A stretch of 64,000 bases of DNA. Source: Actinoplanes octamycinicus (GTDB lineage Bacteria > Actinomycetota > Actinomycetes > Mycobacteriales > Micromonosporaceae). Shown here piece after piece: positions 25,572-34,937 of this stretch. The translations under genes were made by a program, and so were the position numbers. The notes below the pieces were generated by a model, which had not been told where the DNA came from, did no database searches, and worked only from the letters and a program-made list of their open reading frames with translations. Each line of letters begins with the position of its first letter. The first letter of the stretch is position 1. The stretch is taken from the NCBI RefSeq assembly GCF_014205225.1, contig NZ_JACHNB010000001.1, positions 5,561,501-5,625,500 of the forward strand, written 5' to 3'.

Positions 25572-27431
25572 ATGCGTTTGGCGATCGACTACGGGACCGC
25601 CTGCACCCGCGCGGTCCTGGTCTGGCCGGAGCGTCCCTGGCACCCGCTGGTGATCGAGGGCACGCCCGAGCCGTCCAGCGCCGTGCACGTCGCCAAGGAC
25701 GGGACGATCACGGCCGGCGGCGAGGCGTGGCGGCTGGCCGTCGACGACCCGGACGGGTTCGTCGGGGCGCCGCTCGGCGAGGGGACCGGCACGGTGCGGG
25801 TGCACGGGCGGACCGTCCCGATCGCCGACCTGGTCGCCGCCACCCTGCGCCTGGTCGCCGACGAGGCGGTCCGGATCGCCGGGGTGCTGCCGTCCGACGT
25901 CCGGATGAGCGTGCCGGCCGGCTGGGATCCGGGCCGGCGGACCTGGCTGCGCCAGACCGCGCACCAGGCCGGGCTGGGCCGTCCGCAACTGATCGAGGCG
26001 CCGCTCGCGGCGATCCTGTCCACCCAGGCCGGTCCGCTGCCCGCACCGGGCCCGCGCGTTTCCGGGCCGTCGCTTTCCGGTACGCCGTCAGCCGCCCCGC
26101 AATCCGCGTTCGTGCTGGTCTGCGACGTGGGCGCGACCGCGGAGGTGAGCGTGGTCCGGGCCGGACCGGACCGGACCGAGGTGCTGTCCACGGTCTCCGG
26201 GGTGGACGCCGGTGGCTGGGCGATCGACGAGCGGCTGGTCGCGATGCTGCTGACCACGGCCACCTCCGGCCCGGACACCGACGCCGGTTCCGGGGTCGAG
26301 GCGGTGCTCCGGGCGGCGTCACCGGCGGCCGTGGCGGTCCTGCGTACCGGAAAGGAAGCGGTCTCCCAGCAGCCCGCCGTGACCGTGCCGCTTCCCGCGC
26401 GTGGCGCGGCGGTCGTGCTCAGCGCGACCCTGGTCGAGCAGGCGGCCGAACCGGCCCTGCGACGGCTCACCGAGCTGACGTCGGAGGCGTTGACCGCGGC
26501 CGAGCTGGGCCCGGCCGACCTGGCCGCGGTCTACGCGGTCGGCGCCACCGCCGCGATGCCCGCGGTTCCCCGGGTGCTGGAGCGGCAGCTCGGCGTGCCG
26601 GTGCGGACGGCGGCGATGCCGGGCGCGGCGGTGGTGCTCGGGGTGGCCGAGGCCGAGGGTGCGGCCGCGCCGGTCACCGAGCCGGCCCCCAAGGCGCCGA
26701 AGCTGACCGTGCTGCGAGCGCTGGGTCTGCTCGCGCCGGGCCTGGCGTCGGTCGGGCTGTTCAGTCATTTCGTGTTCACCGCGCGCGGCGCGACCGCGTC
26801 CAGTTGGGCGGAGCTGGCCCTGGCCGGCGTACTGGGGCTGGTGCTGTGCCTGGCGGCCGGCCCGTGGATCGGCGCGGCGCTGGGCCGGGACGCCGGGATC
26901 CGCGGCCGGTGGGACGCGGCCGCGCAGATCTCGGCGGGCCTGCTCACCGCGGACGCGTTCGGGGTGACCGTGGCCGCCCTGTACGCGGTGGCCGCCGGCC
27001 TCTATCTGGTGGCGCCGTTCGGCGAGCCGTTGCAGTGGTCGCTGTTGCCGGTGCTGCCGGCCGCGCTGCTGGCGGCGGCCGTGGCGGTGCTCATCCGGCG
27101 CCGGCTGACACCCCCGGTGGTCGTCGAGTTCCCGCTGGTGGCGACGCTGATCCTGAGCGTCGGGAGCGTGCTGTTCGCGGTGACCGCGGCGGAGACCGGC
27201 GCCGAGCCGTGGGTGGAGCTGGCAAGCCGGGCCGGTGGCGCGCTGATCGGGGTCGGGGTGGCGTTCCTGCTGTTCCGCATCCGGGTGCTGCAGGCCCTGG
27301 CGGCGGTGGTGCTGGGCGTGTTCGGTTTCTTCATCGCCGATCCCCGAGCCATCGGCGTCTTCGGCGTGGGCGTCGGGATCGCGGTCGCGGTGTGGTGGGG
27401 TCAGCGCTTGCTGGCCCTGGTACGCACCTGA
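25572..27431 (+). CDS. Membrane-anchored Hsp70-like protein
   Basis: 619 residues in two parts. Residues 1-370 have an Hsp70/actin-like ATPase plan: MRLAIDYGTACTRAVLVW as phosphate loop 1, SVPAGWDPGRR, ALVCDVG-like phosphate loop 2 in FVLVCDVGATAEVSVV, and a late adenosine loop AVYAVGATAAMPAVP. Residues about 380-619 contain seven or eight hydrophobic helices. There is no substrate-binding lid, so it is not a classical chaperone. Membrane Hsp70-like proteins occur near type VII secretion genes in actinobacteria; the next four genes fit that setting. Confidence 0.82.
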   Translation: MRLAIDYGTACTRAVLVWPERPWHPLVIEGTPEPSSAVHVAKDGTITAGGEAWRLAVDDPDGFVGAPLGEGTGTVRVHGRTVPIADLVAATLRLVADEAVRIAGVLPSDVRMSVPAGWDPGRRTWLRQTAHQAGLGRPQLIEAPLAAILSTQAGPLPAPGPRVSGPSLSGTPSAAPQSAFVLVCDVGATAEVSVVRAGPDRTEVLSTVSGVDAGGWAIDERLVAMLLTTATSGPDTDAGSGVEAVLRAASPAAVAVLRTGKEAVSQQPAVTVPLPARGAAVVLSATLVEQAAEPALRRLTELTSEALTAAELGPADLAAVYAVGATAAMPAVPRVLERQLGVPVRTAAMPGAAVVLGVAEAEGAAAPVTEPAPKAPKLTVLRALGLLAPGLASVGLFSHFVFTARGATASSWAELALAGVLGLVLCLAAGPWIGAALGRDAGIRGRWDAAAQISAGLLTADAFGVTVAALYAVAAGLYLVAPFGEPLQWSLLPVLPAALLAAAVAVLIRRRLTPPVVVEFPLVATLILSVGSVLFAVTAAETGAEPWVELASRAGGALIGVGVAFLLFRIRVLQALAAVVLGVFGFFIADPRAIGVFGVGVGIAVAVWWGQRLLALVRT

Positions 27432-27592
27432 CCGGGCCACCCACCGTCGTCGGCCAGTCGAGCGTGCCGCCATTGAACCGCGCAGCGACGGAGGGCGTTC
27501 CCCTCAATGGACAGAGGTTGCCGGATCGCTATCGGACGGAGATGGCGAGCGGTCGGTCAGTCCAGGTGATGGGGAGAGCGCGGGGAGCGATC

Positions 27593-27955
27593 ATGCCCAA
27601 GGAGCACGAAGAACTCGGGGTCGACCTGTACCACCTGTGGCTGGCGGGTGACAAGTTCCTCCCGGCCGTGGCGGCACAGTTCGAGGGTGCACGGCGCGAG
27701 TTGTTCGCGTCGGAGACGGCGGACCAGTGCTTCCGGCGTCCCACGGAGTTTCACAGTGGTGATGTGGGACCGGTGCTGGGATCGCTCACCCAGTTGCGCC
27801 AGATGCTGGCCGGTGTCCTTCAGGACAGCGCCGAGAACCTCCATGCCGCGGGGGACGCGCTCAAGCTCGCGTCCGAGGTCTACGCCGAGACTGATCTGCG
27901 TGCGGCCCGGGAGTTGTCCGATCTGCGGGACGATGCCGGGAAGGGCGAGTTCTGA
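27593..27955 (+). CDS. Small helical protein, WXG100-superfamily-like
   Basis: 120 residues beginning MPKEHEELGVDLYHLWLAG, all predicted alpha-helical: LPAVAAQFEGARRELFAS, GSLTQLRQMLAGVLQDSA and NLHAAGDALKLASEVYAETD. The size, two-helix-hairpin pattern and position before a WXG-containing protein suggest an ESX-type partner. No W-x-G turn is present, so the assignment is inference. GGGGAGCG precedes the ATG. It is separated by 2 nt from the next gene. Confidence 0.65.
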   Translation: MPKEHEELGVDLYHLWLAGDKFLPAVAAQFEGARRELFASETADQCFRRPTEFHSGDVGPVLGSLTQLRQMLAGVLQDSAENLHAAGDALKLASEVYAETDLRAARELSDLRDDAGKGEF

Positions 27956-27957
27956 CC

Positions 27958-28926
27958 ATGGCCGACGAGCAGCCCCGGTGGATGTGGAGCTACGAGACCC
28001 TGCCATTGGGTGTGGAGGAGCTGCGCAGGGTCGCGATCGAGACGGCGTGCAGGCAGGCCGCGATCCCGGCCGACCCGGCGGGACAGTCCGCCCGGCAGCG
28101 GGAGGACATCGCGACGATCGAGTCGATGCTCGCGGGTATTCATGACATGTTCTGGCCGTTCATGTCGTCCATGCCGGCGCCCACCGATTTCGATCCGTTG
28201 CTCGACCACCTGCGCCGTGCGGCGCAAGCGCTCGCATCGACGCAGCCTTCCGCGGATCCGAAGCTGGGACTGAAACCGGCGGATCTCAGCCTTTCCAAAG
28301 CGACGACGGTGGGCGACTACCTCACCACGTGGAGCGGGGCGGCGGCACGGGAGTTCAAGGCCCGATACCTCGATCCGCTCCCGACGCAGGCGGCGAGCAC
28401 GTACAACGCGATCGTGTTCGCGAGCAAACTGATCGAGCTGGAGCAGGGCGTCTGGGCGGGGGCGCGCACCGACATCACGAGCATCCTCAACGATGCCATC
28501 TTCACGTTGTCGAGCATGCAGACGTCCTATGACAAGGACAGCATGAACACGGTTCTGACCACGGTGGCGGCCTTCGCCACCATCGCCGCGGTGCCGCTGT
28601 CACCGATCGGCACCAGTCTTGCCGTCGGCTTGGCGGTGGCTGACGGGGGCGCCTCCATCGGCGCGACGCTCCTGCCCGAGGATCCGCCGCAGAACCTGCC
28701 GTTCTCGGCGCCGACCGCATTCGCGGTCATCGACGCGGTGCGCCAGGCCATCGCCGCGTTGTGCACCCGGATCAACGAACAGGAACACAAGATCGCGCGA
28801 GTCCTCGACTCGGCTACCGAGGTGATCGGCCAGGAGCGTGACTCGTACGTGCCGCCGCTGCCGATGCTCGCCAAGACCAACCGGCGGAATGCCACCGATC
28901 AGGATTTCCTGGGATTCGCGAGCTGA
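27958..28926 (+). CDS. WXG-type putative type VII secretion substrate
   Basis: 322 residues, not a known enzyme. A helical N-terminal region (1-100) is followed by a WXG100-like hairpin in which WSG (125-127) is the turn: TTWSGAAAREFKARYLDPL. A hydrophobic segment at about 198-235 (TVAAFATIAAVPLSPIGTSL and onward) could insert into a membrane. The C-terminal helices include INEQEHKIARVLDSATEVI. No signal peptide is present, consistent with type VII export, but no clear YxxxD/E export signal was identified. Codons are typical of the host. Confidence 0.6.
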   Translation: MADEQPRWMWSYETLPLGVEELRRVAIETACRQAAIPADPAGQSARQREDIATIESMLAGIHDMFWPFMSSMPAPTDFDPLLDHLRRAAQALASTQPSADPKLGLKPADLSLSKATTVGDYLTTWSGAAAREFKARYLDPLPTQAASTYNAIVFASKLIELEQGVWAGARTDITSILNDAIFTLSSMQTSYDKDSMNTVLTTVAAFATIAAVPLSPIGTSLAVGLAVADGGASIGATLLPEDPPQNLPFSAPTAFAVIDAVRQAIAALCTRINEQEHKIARVLDSATEVIGQERDSYVPPLPMLAKTNRRNATDQDFLGFAS

Positions 28927-28936
28927 GGGGCTGGAC

Positions 28937-29428
28937 GTGCACTCTTTGATCGACCGATGCGACACCATGGCGGTGCATGCCTCCGCTCCCGCCGGGGGCG
29001 TGCACGGCGAGGCGCGATGGCCGGGCAAGGTGGAGATCTCCTTCTCCTCCGGCTGTTACGGGCAGATCAGTGACTCCGAGGTGGAACGCCGTCTGGCGCA
29101 GGTCATCCAGTTGCTCTGGACCCGCTACCTGGAGAGGCAACGTGCCGTCCGGGCCGAGTTCGGCGTCCACGAGATCGAGGACGACCCGGTCCGCGACAAC
29201 GTGTTCCGAGCCGACCGCGACCGGATTGTGGCGGTCGGGCAGTCGGACGACGGCCGGGTCGTCGTGTCCGCTGAGGGCATCCACCGGTGGCGGGTCGTCG
29301 TGGCCGACGGGACGGTTCGTGTTCTGACCGAGCGGGATTTTCGTGCCGCGGTGAACACCGCGGTCATGCGTCTCGTTGCGGATCAGGCTCGGCAGGTGCT
29401 CGAGTTGAAGGGGCGCGTGTACGGATGA
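28937..29428 (+). CDS. YbaB/EbfC-like protein associated with the WXG gene
   Basis: From a GTG with GAGGGG 7 nt upstream, 163 residues starting VHSLIDRCDTMAVHASAP. The N-terminal half has strand KVEISFSSG then helices; the C-terminal half, DGRVVVSAEGIHRWRVVVAD plus FRAAVNTAVMRLVADQARQV, resembles YbaB-type strand-strand-helix folds common beside WXG100 genes in actinobacteria. It may be a cytosolic chaperone or DNA-binding partner; function unproven. Confidence 0.6.
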   Translation: MHSLIDRCDTMAVHASAPAGGVHGEARWPGKVEISFSSGCYGQISDSEVERRLAQVIQLLWTRYLERQRAVRAEFGVHEIEDDPVRDNVFRADRDRIVAVGQSDDGRVVVSAEGIHRWRVVVADGTVRVLTERDFRAAVNTAVMRLVADQARQVLELKGRVYG

Positions 29429-30303
29429 TGAGGCGGACTGCCGCGGTGGGTGTCTGCGTGGCGTTGCTCGTGGCCGGTTCCAGCGCGGCCGCCTGTGACG
29501 ACAGTGGCGAGCCGGTGAACAGCACATCATGCCCCTTTCCCACGCCGCCCGCGCCGGGGCAGGCGGCGATCGGGGTGCCGGGGGTCGGCGGCCAGTCGAT
29601 CCCGGCGCCGCCCGGGGGAAGCGGGATGATCAAGGTCGTCGAGACCGGCTTCAGCCAATTCGATGACGGGAGCAAGGTGACGATCGGCGCGGTGGTGGAG
29701 AACGGAACCGGCCAGGTGGCCTACCGGACCCAGGTCATCTTCCGGGCGGCGACCGGCGGCGGAGAGCCGGGCATCGACAAGGACGAGACGAATCGGCACC
29801 TGTTCGAGATCCCGATCCTCCGGCCGGGTCAGCGTGCCGTGATCGGCAATTTCGCCAACGTCGACGACGCCGCGCTCGCCGCGACGGGCAAGTACCCCTC
29901 GATCGCCCGCGCGGGCCTCGATCTGCTGCGCACGCAGTGGATCCCGGCGCAGGACACGAACTCCTATCCGACGATCACCACGACGGTGACCGCGCCGGCG
30001 AGTGTCGCCGCCGCGAACGCGGACGGCATTCCGGTCGCCGCATCGTCGGACGCCTGCCATGACCTGAGGGATCGAGGGGCGAGCATGGTGTACCGCACCA
30101 GCGCGGGGAAGATCGTGGGCGGGACCTTCGACGTGTACGACAAGCTGGGCCTGTGCCGGACACCCGCCGGGCAGCGGTCGATCCTGCCCTTCCCGGCGGT
30201 GCCGGCGGGCGCCGACCTGAAGCGCACCGAGGCCACCGCGATGTGCGACGTGACCGGACCAGGTTCGCCGTCGGCGGCGGGACCGGACGGGCCGGTCAAC
30301 TGA
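29425..30303 (+). CDS. Exported or lipid-anchored protein of the WXG module
   Basis: 292 residues overlapping the previous stop (ATGA). A signal peptide, MRRTAAVGVCVALLVAGSSA, ends at AAAC, a weak lipobox, so it may be a lipoprotein. A Pro-rich spacer is followed by a beta-rich domain (IKVVETGFSQFDDGSKVTIG, AYRTQVIFRAATGG) resembling DUF4352/immunoglobulin-like folds. The tail is Pro/Gly-rich. It is the only clearly exported protein of the set and could be its outward-facing component. Function unknown. Confidence 0.7.
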   Translation: MMRRTAAVGVCVALLVAGSSAAACDDSGEPVNSTSCPFPTPPAPGQAAIGVPGVGGQSIPAPPGGSGMIKVVETGFSQFDDGSKVTIGAVVENGTGQVAYRTQVIFRAATGGGEPGIDKDETNRHLFEIPILRPGQRAVIGNFANVDDAALAATGKYPSIARAGLDLLRTQWIPAQDTNSYPTITTTVTAPASVAAANADGIPVAASSDACHDLRDRGASMVYRTSAGKIVGGTFDVYDKLGLCRTPAGQRSILPFPAVPAGADLKRTEATAMCDVTGPGSPSAAGPDGPVN

Positions 30304-30331
30304 GGCGCGGCGAAGGTCGGACCGGGAAGTG

Positions 30332-30352
30332 GTTCCGCGTCAGTAGCGGAAC
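30332..30352. terminator. Short hairpin between convergent genes
   Basis: GTTCCGC-GTCAGTA-GCGGAAC is a perfect 7-bp stem between the exported protein's stop and the end of the chemoreceptor gene, overlapping the latter's last codons. No T-tract is present, so the terminator call is weak. Confidence 0.3.
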
Positions 30353-31920
30353 TGGCTGACCAAGGTCTGCAGGTTGTTGGCCATGGTGCTCAGCTCGGTG
30401 ACCGCCTGCTGCGACTGGGCGATCCCCTCCGTGCTCACCTGGGTCGCGGTCGCCAGGCCGGTGATGTTGGCGGCGATGTCGCCGGCGCCGGAGGCGGCCA
30501 GGGCCACGTTGCGGGTCATCTGTTCGGTGGTGGCGGTCTGCTCGGCGACCGCCGAGGCGATCGTGGCCTGGTAGTCGTTGATGTGCGCGATGACCGAGGT
30601 GATCTCGCCGATGGCGGTGACCGCGCCGGCCGTGTCGGACTGGATGGCCTGCACCCGGCGGGAGATGTCCTCGGTGGCGCGGGCGGTCTCTTGGGCGAGT
30701 TCCTTGACCTCGCCGGCGACCACGGCGAAGCCCTTGCCGGTTTCGCCGGCCCGGGCCGCCTCGATGGTGGCGTTGAGGGCGAGCAGGTTGGTCTGCTCGG
30801 CGATGGCGGTGATCACCTTGATCACGGTGGCGATCTCGGCGGACGACTCACCGAGCTTGCCGACCTGGGCGGTGGTGGCGTCGGCGACCGCGACGGCCTG
30901 TTCGGCGACCCGGGCGGCCTCGGTGGCGTTGTGCGCGATGTCGCGGATCGACGAGCCCATCATCTCGGTGCCCTCGGCGACGCTGGAGACGTTGGCGTTC
31001 ACCCCGTCGGCCGCTTCGGAGGCGGTGCGGGCCTGGTCGGCGGCCTGTTCGGCGGAGCGCGACATGGTGCCGGCGGTGGCGGTGAGCTGTTCCGCGGCGG
31101 CCGCGACGGCCTGCGCGGACCCGGCCACCGAGGAGACCACCCGGCGGGTGTTGGCCTGCGCCTCGTCGAGGGCGCGGGCCATCTGGCCGACCTCATCCTG
31201 GCCGCGGACCTCGGCGGCGACGGTCAGGTCACCGCCGGCCATCGCCTGCAGCGCGCCGCGGACCCGCTGCAGCGGCCGGGTGATCGACAGGACGACGAGG
31301 CGGGCCAGCACGATGACGGCGATCGCGGCGATCGTGGCGGCCAGCCAGAGGATGCGTTCGGCGGTGGCCCGGCGGTCGGAGGCGTTCTTGTTGGCCCGGG
31401 CGACGGTGTCCAGGAACAGCGCCCGTTCGTTGGCCAGCACCGCGCTCATCAGGTAGTTGTCGACGCCGACCTGTTCCCAGGCGAGCCGGGCACCGGCCTG
31501 GTCGGCGGCGGCCGAGTCGACGAAGCGTTTCAACGTGCTGGTGTAGTCGGCGGTGACGTCCTTGATCCGCTGGACGGCGGCGTTCAGGCCGCTGGGCAGG
31601 GCGATCGCTTCCAGGCGGCGGAGCAGGTCGTTCGCCGACTCGATCCGGTTCTGCAGCAGCTCGCCCTGTTTGGCCGGGTCGCTGCGCACGATCGACTGGA
31701 TGCCGTTGGCGCGCATCTCGCTGGCCTCGCGGTCGAGTTGCAGGACCAGGGCGCTGGCCGAGTTCAGGTTCTCCAGGTCCCGGGCGGTGTTGCTGGCGGT
31801 CCCATCGTTGACGACCGTGACGCCGAGGCAGACCCCGAGCGCGAGCAGGCTGGCGGCGACCAGCACGGTCAGTTTGGTGCGGACCGACAGGTCGAGGAAG
31901 CGCTGGATCATCGTGGTCAC
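30340..31920 (-). CDS. Methyl-accepting chemotaxis protein
   Basis: 526 residues: a first membrane helix ([20 protein letters not shown]), a four-helix-bundle sensor (about 40-185), a second membrane helix (about 190-212), a HAMP domain with [17 protein letters not shown], then a long signalling coiled coil. The invariant hairpin tip is [19 protein letters not shown] plus [15 protein letters not shown]. It starts at a GTG overlapping the sugar-binding gene's stop (GTGA), so the two are translationally coupled. It should signal to CheA/CheW, absent from the window. Confidence 0.95.
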   Translation of the reverse strand: MTTMIQRFLDLSVRTKLTVLVAASLLALGVCLGVTVVNDGTASNTARDLENLNSASALVLQLDREASEMRANGIQSIVRSDPAKQGELLQNRIESANDLLRRLEAIALPSGLNAAVQRIKDVTADYTSTLKRFVDSAAADQAGARLAWEQVGVDNYLMSAVLANERALFLDTVARANKNASDRRATAERILWLAATIAAIAVIVLARLVVLSITRPLQRVRGALQAMAGGDLTVAAEVRGQDEVGQMARALDEAQANTRRVVSSVAGSAQAVAAAAEQLTATAGTMSRSAEQAADQARTASEAADGVNANVSSVAEGTEMMGSSIRDIAHNATEAARVAEQAVAVADATTAQVGKLGESSAEIATVIKVITAIAEQTNLLALNATIEAARAGETGKGFAVVAGEVKELAQETARATEDISRRVQAIQSDTAGAVTAIGEITSVIAHINDYQATIASAVAEQTATTEQMTRNVALAASGAGDIAANITGLATATQVSTEGIAQSQQAVTELSTMANNLQTLVSQFRY

Positions 31921-32978
31921 CCGGCCAGTTGGTCAGCGGTGTAGAAGCCGCCGTCGACGAGGATCCGGCGGTAGTTGCCGCGGTCCACGTTCACCGGCTG
32001 CAGCAGGAAGGTGGGGACGACCTTGACGCCGTTGTCGTACTGTTTCTCGTCGTTGACCTCGGGGACGCCGCCGAGCAGCAGCGAGTTGGTCATCTGGACG
32101 GCGACTTTGGCGAGTTCCCGGGTGTCCTTGTAGACCGTCTGGGTCTGTTTGCCGGCGGCGATCAGCTTGGCCGATTCGAGCTCGGCGTCCTGCCCGGTGA
32201 TCACCGGCAGTTTGCGGCCGTCCTCCTGGAGCGCTTCCAGCACGGCGCGGGCGATGCCGTCGTTGGGGCAGAGCACCGCGTCCAGCCGTTCGCCCCGCAG
32301 CGGCCCGGCGAGCAGGCGTTTCATCCGCTTCTTCGCCACCGCGTTGTCCCACCGCTGGGTGGCGACCGTCGGGAACGCGGTCTCGCCGCTGACCACCCGC
32401 AGCCGGCCGGACTTGAGGTACGGCCTGAGCAGGCTCATCGCCCCGTTGAAGAAGAACGTGGCGTTGTTGTCGTCCGCGGAGCCGGCGAACAGCTCGATGG
32501 TGTCGGTGCCGCCGGTGCTGTTCAGCTTGAGCGTCTTGATGATCGTGGTGGCCTGCAGCACGCCGACCTTGTAGTTGTCGAAGGTGGCGTAGTAGGTGAT
32601 GTCCGGGGTGTCGCGGATCAACCGGTCGTAGGAGATCACCGGGATCTTCGCGGCCGCCGCGTCGGCCAGCACGTCCTTGAGCGCGGTGCCGTCGATCGCG
32701 CCGACCACCAGCGCCCGCACGCCGTCCTTGATCATGCCGGTGATCTGCTCGATCTGCCGGTCGATGTCGTCCTCGGCGTACTCCAGGTCGGTCTGGTAGC
32801 CGAGCAGCTGGAACTGGCGGACGATGCTCTCCCCGTCGCCGACCCAGCGGATCGACGTGGTGGTCGGCATGGCGATCCCGATGGTGCCCCGGTCCGGCTG
32901 CTCGACAGTCGTCTCCGCGGCGCTGGAGCAGCCGGTCACCGAGGCGAGCACCATCGTCGCGACCACCAACCACCGCAT
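31917..32978 (-). CDS. ChvE-like sugar-binding lipoprotein
   Basis: From the ATG at 32978 (GGAGGAGGTG about 7 nt upstream) the protein has 353 residues. A lipoprotein signal with lipobox VTGC (Cys17) precedes a periplasmic-binding fold: [64 protein letters not shown] and [18 protein letters not shown]. These are features of ChvE/XylF-type multiple-sugar receptors. No transporter follows; the next gene is a chemoreceptor, so its likely job is presenting sugars for chemotaxis. Confidence 0.9.
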   Translation of the reverse strand: MRWLVVATMVLASVTGCSSAAETTVEQPDRGTIGIAMPTTTSIRWVGDGESIVRQFQLLGYQTDLEYAEDDIDRQIEQITGMIKDGVRALVVGAIDGTALKDVLADAAAAKIPVISYDRLIRDTPDITYYATFDNYKVGVLQATTIIKTLKLNSTGGTDTIELFAGSADDNNATFFFNGAMSLLRPYLKSGRLRVVSGETAFPTVATQRWDNAVAKKRMKRLLAGPLRGERLDAVLCPNDGIARAVLEALQEDGRKLPVITGQDAELESAKLIAAGKQTQTVYKDTRELAKVAVQMTNSLLLGGVPEVNDEKQYDNGVKVVPTFLLQPVNVDRGNYRRILVDGGFYTADQLAG

Positions 32979-32997
32979 GGGCGCACACCTCCTCCTT

Positions 32998-33019
32998 GCC
33001 CTGTTCGGCCGAACAGGGC
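32998..33019. promoter_or_regulatory. Perfect 22-bp palindrome upstream of the sugar-binding gene
   Basis: GCCCTGTTCGGCCGAACAGG plus GC reads the same on both strands, and one further T-A pair extends it. It lies 10 nt before the Shine-Dalgarno of the chemotaxis operon. As DNA it could be an operator for a dimeric regulator; as RNA it would form a hairpin beside the ribosome binding site. Confidence 0.6.
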
Positions 33020-33031
33020 AGGAGATGAGGC

Positions 33032-33157
33032 CTATGCGCGAGTTTTCCGGCCGGCTTGGCGCCCGGCGGCCCGAGCTTTCTGGTCGCGCCGGATCACGCT
33101 GAGCGCGCCGTTCGGGTGACGGACATACCAGCCGGAGGTGAAGGCGATGTTTTCCAC
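33032..33157 (-). CDS. Candidate 41-residue small protein upstream of the chemotaxis operon
   Basis: A GTG-initiated frame encodes VENIAFTSGWYVRHPNGALS, then a basic C-terminus rich in Arg, Ala and Lys, ending RKTRA before TAG. The first half has natural-looking composition with a GWYVRHPNG turn. There is no strong Shine-Dalgarno. It would precede the sugar-binding gene in the same direction. No family recognised. Confidence 0.35.
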   Translation of the reverse strand: MENIAFTSGWYVRHPNGALSVIRRDQKARAAGRQAGRKTRA

Positions 33158-33270
33158 ACCAGCACGGTCGGCCGCGCGCCCCGGCCGCTGGAGTGCGGTT
33201 CCGGTGCCGATCCGGCGCAGAACCGGGGCCGCTGCCCGCCATCAGGCCGCGGCCGGGTCTCTCTCACCCC

Positions 33271-33356
33271 AGTTTTCGGTACGCCGTGAGCGCCCCGGTC
33301 ACCCGGTGCGCCGGGAGACCCGCAGTTTTCGGTACGCCGTGAGCGCCCCGGTCACC
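33271..33356. repeat. 33-bp direct repeat with GGTACGCC core
   Basis: AGTTTTCGGTACGCCGTGAG continuing CGCCCCGGTCACC occurs at 33271-33303 and again, identically, at 33324-33356. The second copy overlaps the end of the HAD-like gene. The core is shared with a motif seen at several other sites in the window. Confidence 0.85.
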
Positions 33357-33828
33357 GCTGCGCCGCGAGCCACGCCCGGACCACGGCGAAGTCGTCCCCG
33401 GTCAGCCCGGCCAGCGGGTCGACCCGGTGCAGCAGCGCCGCGCCCGGATGGTGGTCCCGCACCCACCGCCGATCAACCTCGGTCAGCTCGTCGTCCAGCC
33501 AGACGAACGGCCGGCCCGCCGCCCACACGGTCAGGAACCCGGTCTTCCAGTGCAGGCCGCGAACCGGTTCCTCGTCGAGATCCGGCCACTCGACGACGGG
33601 CAGCTCGGGCAGTCCCAGCCGCGGCGCGACCACCTCGTTGGCCTCGCCCATCCACGTCGTGGCCCACACCAGCTCGGCGTCGAGCGCCAGCAGCCGCCGC
33701 CCGTCCGCCGGGTCGATCCGGTCCAGCAGCGGGTTCCCCTCGTCGGGCACCGCGCCGGGCACCCGCCGTGCCCGCAACGGGATCACCGGCCCGTCCACAT
33801 CCAGAAACACCACCGGCCGTCCCGTCAC
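33352..33828 (-). CDS. HAD-fold domain protein
   Basis: 158 residues with the HAD nucleophile motif near the start, VVFLDVDGPVIPL, where the first Asp of DVDG is the predicted nucleophile. ELVWATTWMGEAN supplies the Thr/Ser motif II region, and PFVWLDDELTEVD the acidic motif IV. This is a small cap-less HAD found in many Streptomyces and Actinoplanes as a secondary hydrolase of unknown substrate. Its stop lies in the second copy of the GGTACGCC repeat. Confidence 0.8.
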   Translation of the reverse strand: MTGRPVVFLDVDGPVIPLRARRVPGAVPDEGNPLLDRIDPADGRRLLALDAELVWATTWMGEANEVVAPRLGLPELPVVEWPDLDEEPVRGLHWKTGFLTVWAAGRPFVWLDDELTEVDRRWVRDHHPGAALLHRVDPLAGLTGDDFAVVRAWLAAQR

Positions 33829-33922
33829 GCCCGCAACCCTACGACCGATCTCGTCGTGCCGCGGAGGGGCCGGTCACGCTGCCCGGGCGGCCCCGGACAG
33901 CGTGACATGCGTCGGTCGGCCG

Positions 33923-34927
33923 CTATTTGCTGCTGAACGCCGCGTCGAAGGCCGCGGTCGGCGCGTCGAAGAGGTGCTTGCGGACGAACTCCAGCGCGGA
34001 CGGCGCCCCGACCAGCCGGTCCATCCCGGCGTCCTCCCACTCCACCGAGATCGGGCCGTCGTAGCCGATCGCGTTCAACGCCCGGAAGCACCGCTCCCAC
34101 GGGACGTCGCCGTGCCCGGTGGACACGAAGTCCCAGCCGCGCCGCAGGTCCGCCCAGGCCAGGTGCGACCCGAGGCGGCCGTTGCGGCCGTTGCCGACGG
34201 CAAGCTTCACGTCCTTGCAGTCCACGTGGTAGATCCGGTCGGCGAACTCCAGGATGAAGTCGGCCGGGTCCAGGTCCTGCCAGATGAAGTGCGACGGGTC
34301 CCAGTTGAGCCCGAAGGCCGGCCGGTTCCCGATCGCCTCCAGCGCCCGGCGGGTCGTCCAGTAGTCGTACGCGATCTCACTGGGGTGCACCTCGTGCGCG
34401 AACCGCACGCCGACCTCGTCGAACACGTCGAGGATCGGGTTCCACCGGTCGGCGAAGTCCTGGTAGCCGGCGTCGACGGCCTGCTGCGACACGGGCGGGA
34501 ACATCGCCACGTACTTCCAGATCGACGACCCGGTGAAGCCGACGACGGTGTCGACGCCGAGCCGGGCGGCGGTCCGAGCGGTGTCCTTCATGGCCTGGGC
34601 GGCCCGTTGCCGGACGCCCTCGGGAGAACCGTCACCCCAGACCGCGGCCGGCAGGATGTCCTGATGCCGCTGGTCGATCGGGTCGTCGCAGACGGCCTGC
34701 CCGGTCAGGTGGTTGGAGATGGCGAAGACCTTGAGGCCGTACTTCTCCAAGATCTCGCGCTTGGCGGTGATGTAGGAATCGTCCGAAGCGCCGAGCGCGA
34801 CGTCCAGATGATCACCCCAGCAGGCGATCTCCAGACCGTCGTAGCCCCAGCCCGCGGCCAGTTCGCAGACCTCCTCGAAAGGCAGGTCCGCCCACTGCCC
34901 GGTGAACAGCGTGATCGGTCGGGTCAT
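33923..34927 (-). CDS. Sugar phosphate isomerase/epimerase (xylose isomerase-like TIM barrel)
   Basis: 334 residues of the AP-endonuclease-2 barrel family. Metal and substrate positions appear in [13 protein letters not shown] (Glu/His), [26 protein letters not shown] and [14 protein letters not shown]. The family interconverts sugars or inositol derivatives with divalent metal. It is the last gene of the six-gene transport operon, 10 nt after the oxidoreductase gene, so it should process the imported sugar. Exact substrate unknown. Confidence 0.88.
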   Translation of the reverse strand: MTRPITLFTGQWADLPFEEVCELAAGWGYDGLEIACWGDHLDVALGASDDSYITAKREILEKYGLKVFAISNHLTGQAVCDDPIDQRHQDILPAAVWGDGSPEGVRQRAAQAMKDTARTAARLGVDTVVGFTGSSIWKYVAMFPPVSQQAVDAGYQDFADRWNPILDVFDEVGVRFAHEVHPSEIAYDYWTTRRALEAIGNRPAFGLNWDPSHFIWQDLDPADFILEFADRIYHVDCKDVKLAVGNGRNGRLGSHLAWADLRRGWDFVSTGHGDVPWERCFRALNAIGYDGPISVEWEDAGMDRLVGAPSALEFVRKHLFDAPTAAFDAAFSSK

Positions 34928-34937
34928 GGCAGCCCTT

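Larger units (their letters stand above)
32979..33351. other. Leader region with palindrome, candidate small ORF and direct repeats
   Basis: Reading toward the sugar-binding gene, the 373-bp stretch holds two copies of a 33-bp direct repeat, a candidate 41-codon ORF, and a perfect 22-bp palindrome directly upstream of the ribosome binding site. These are listed separately. No strong promoter was fixed. Confidence 0.5.
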
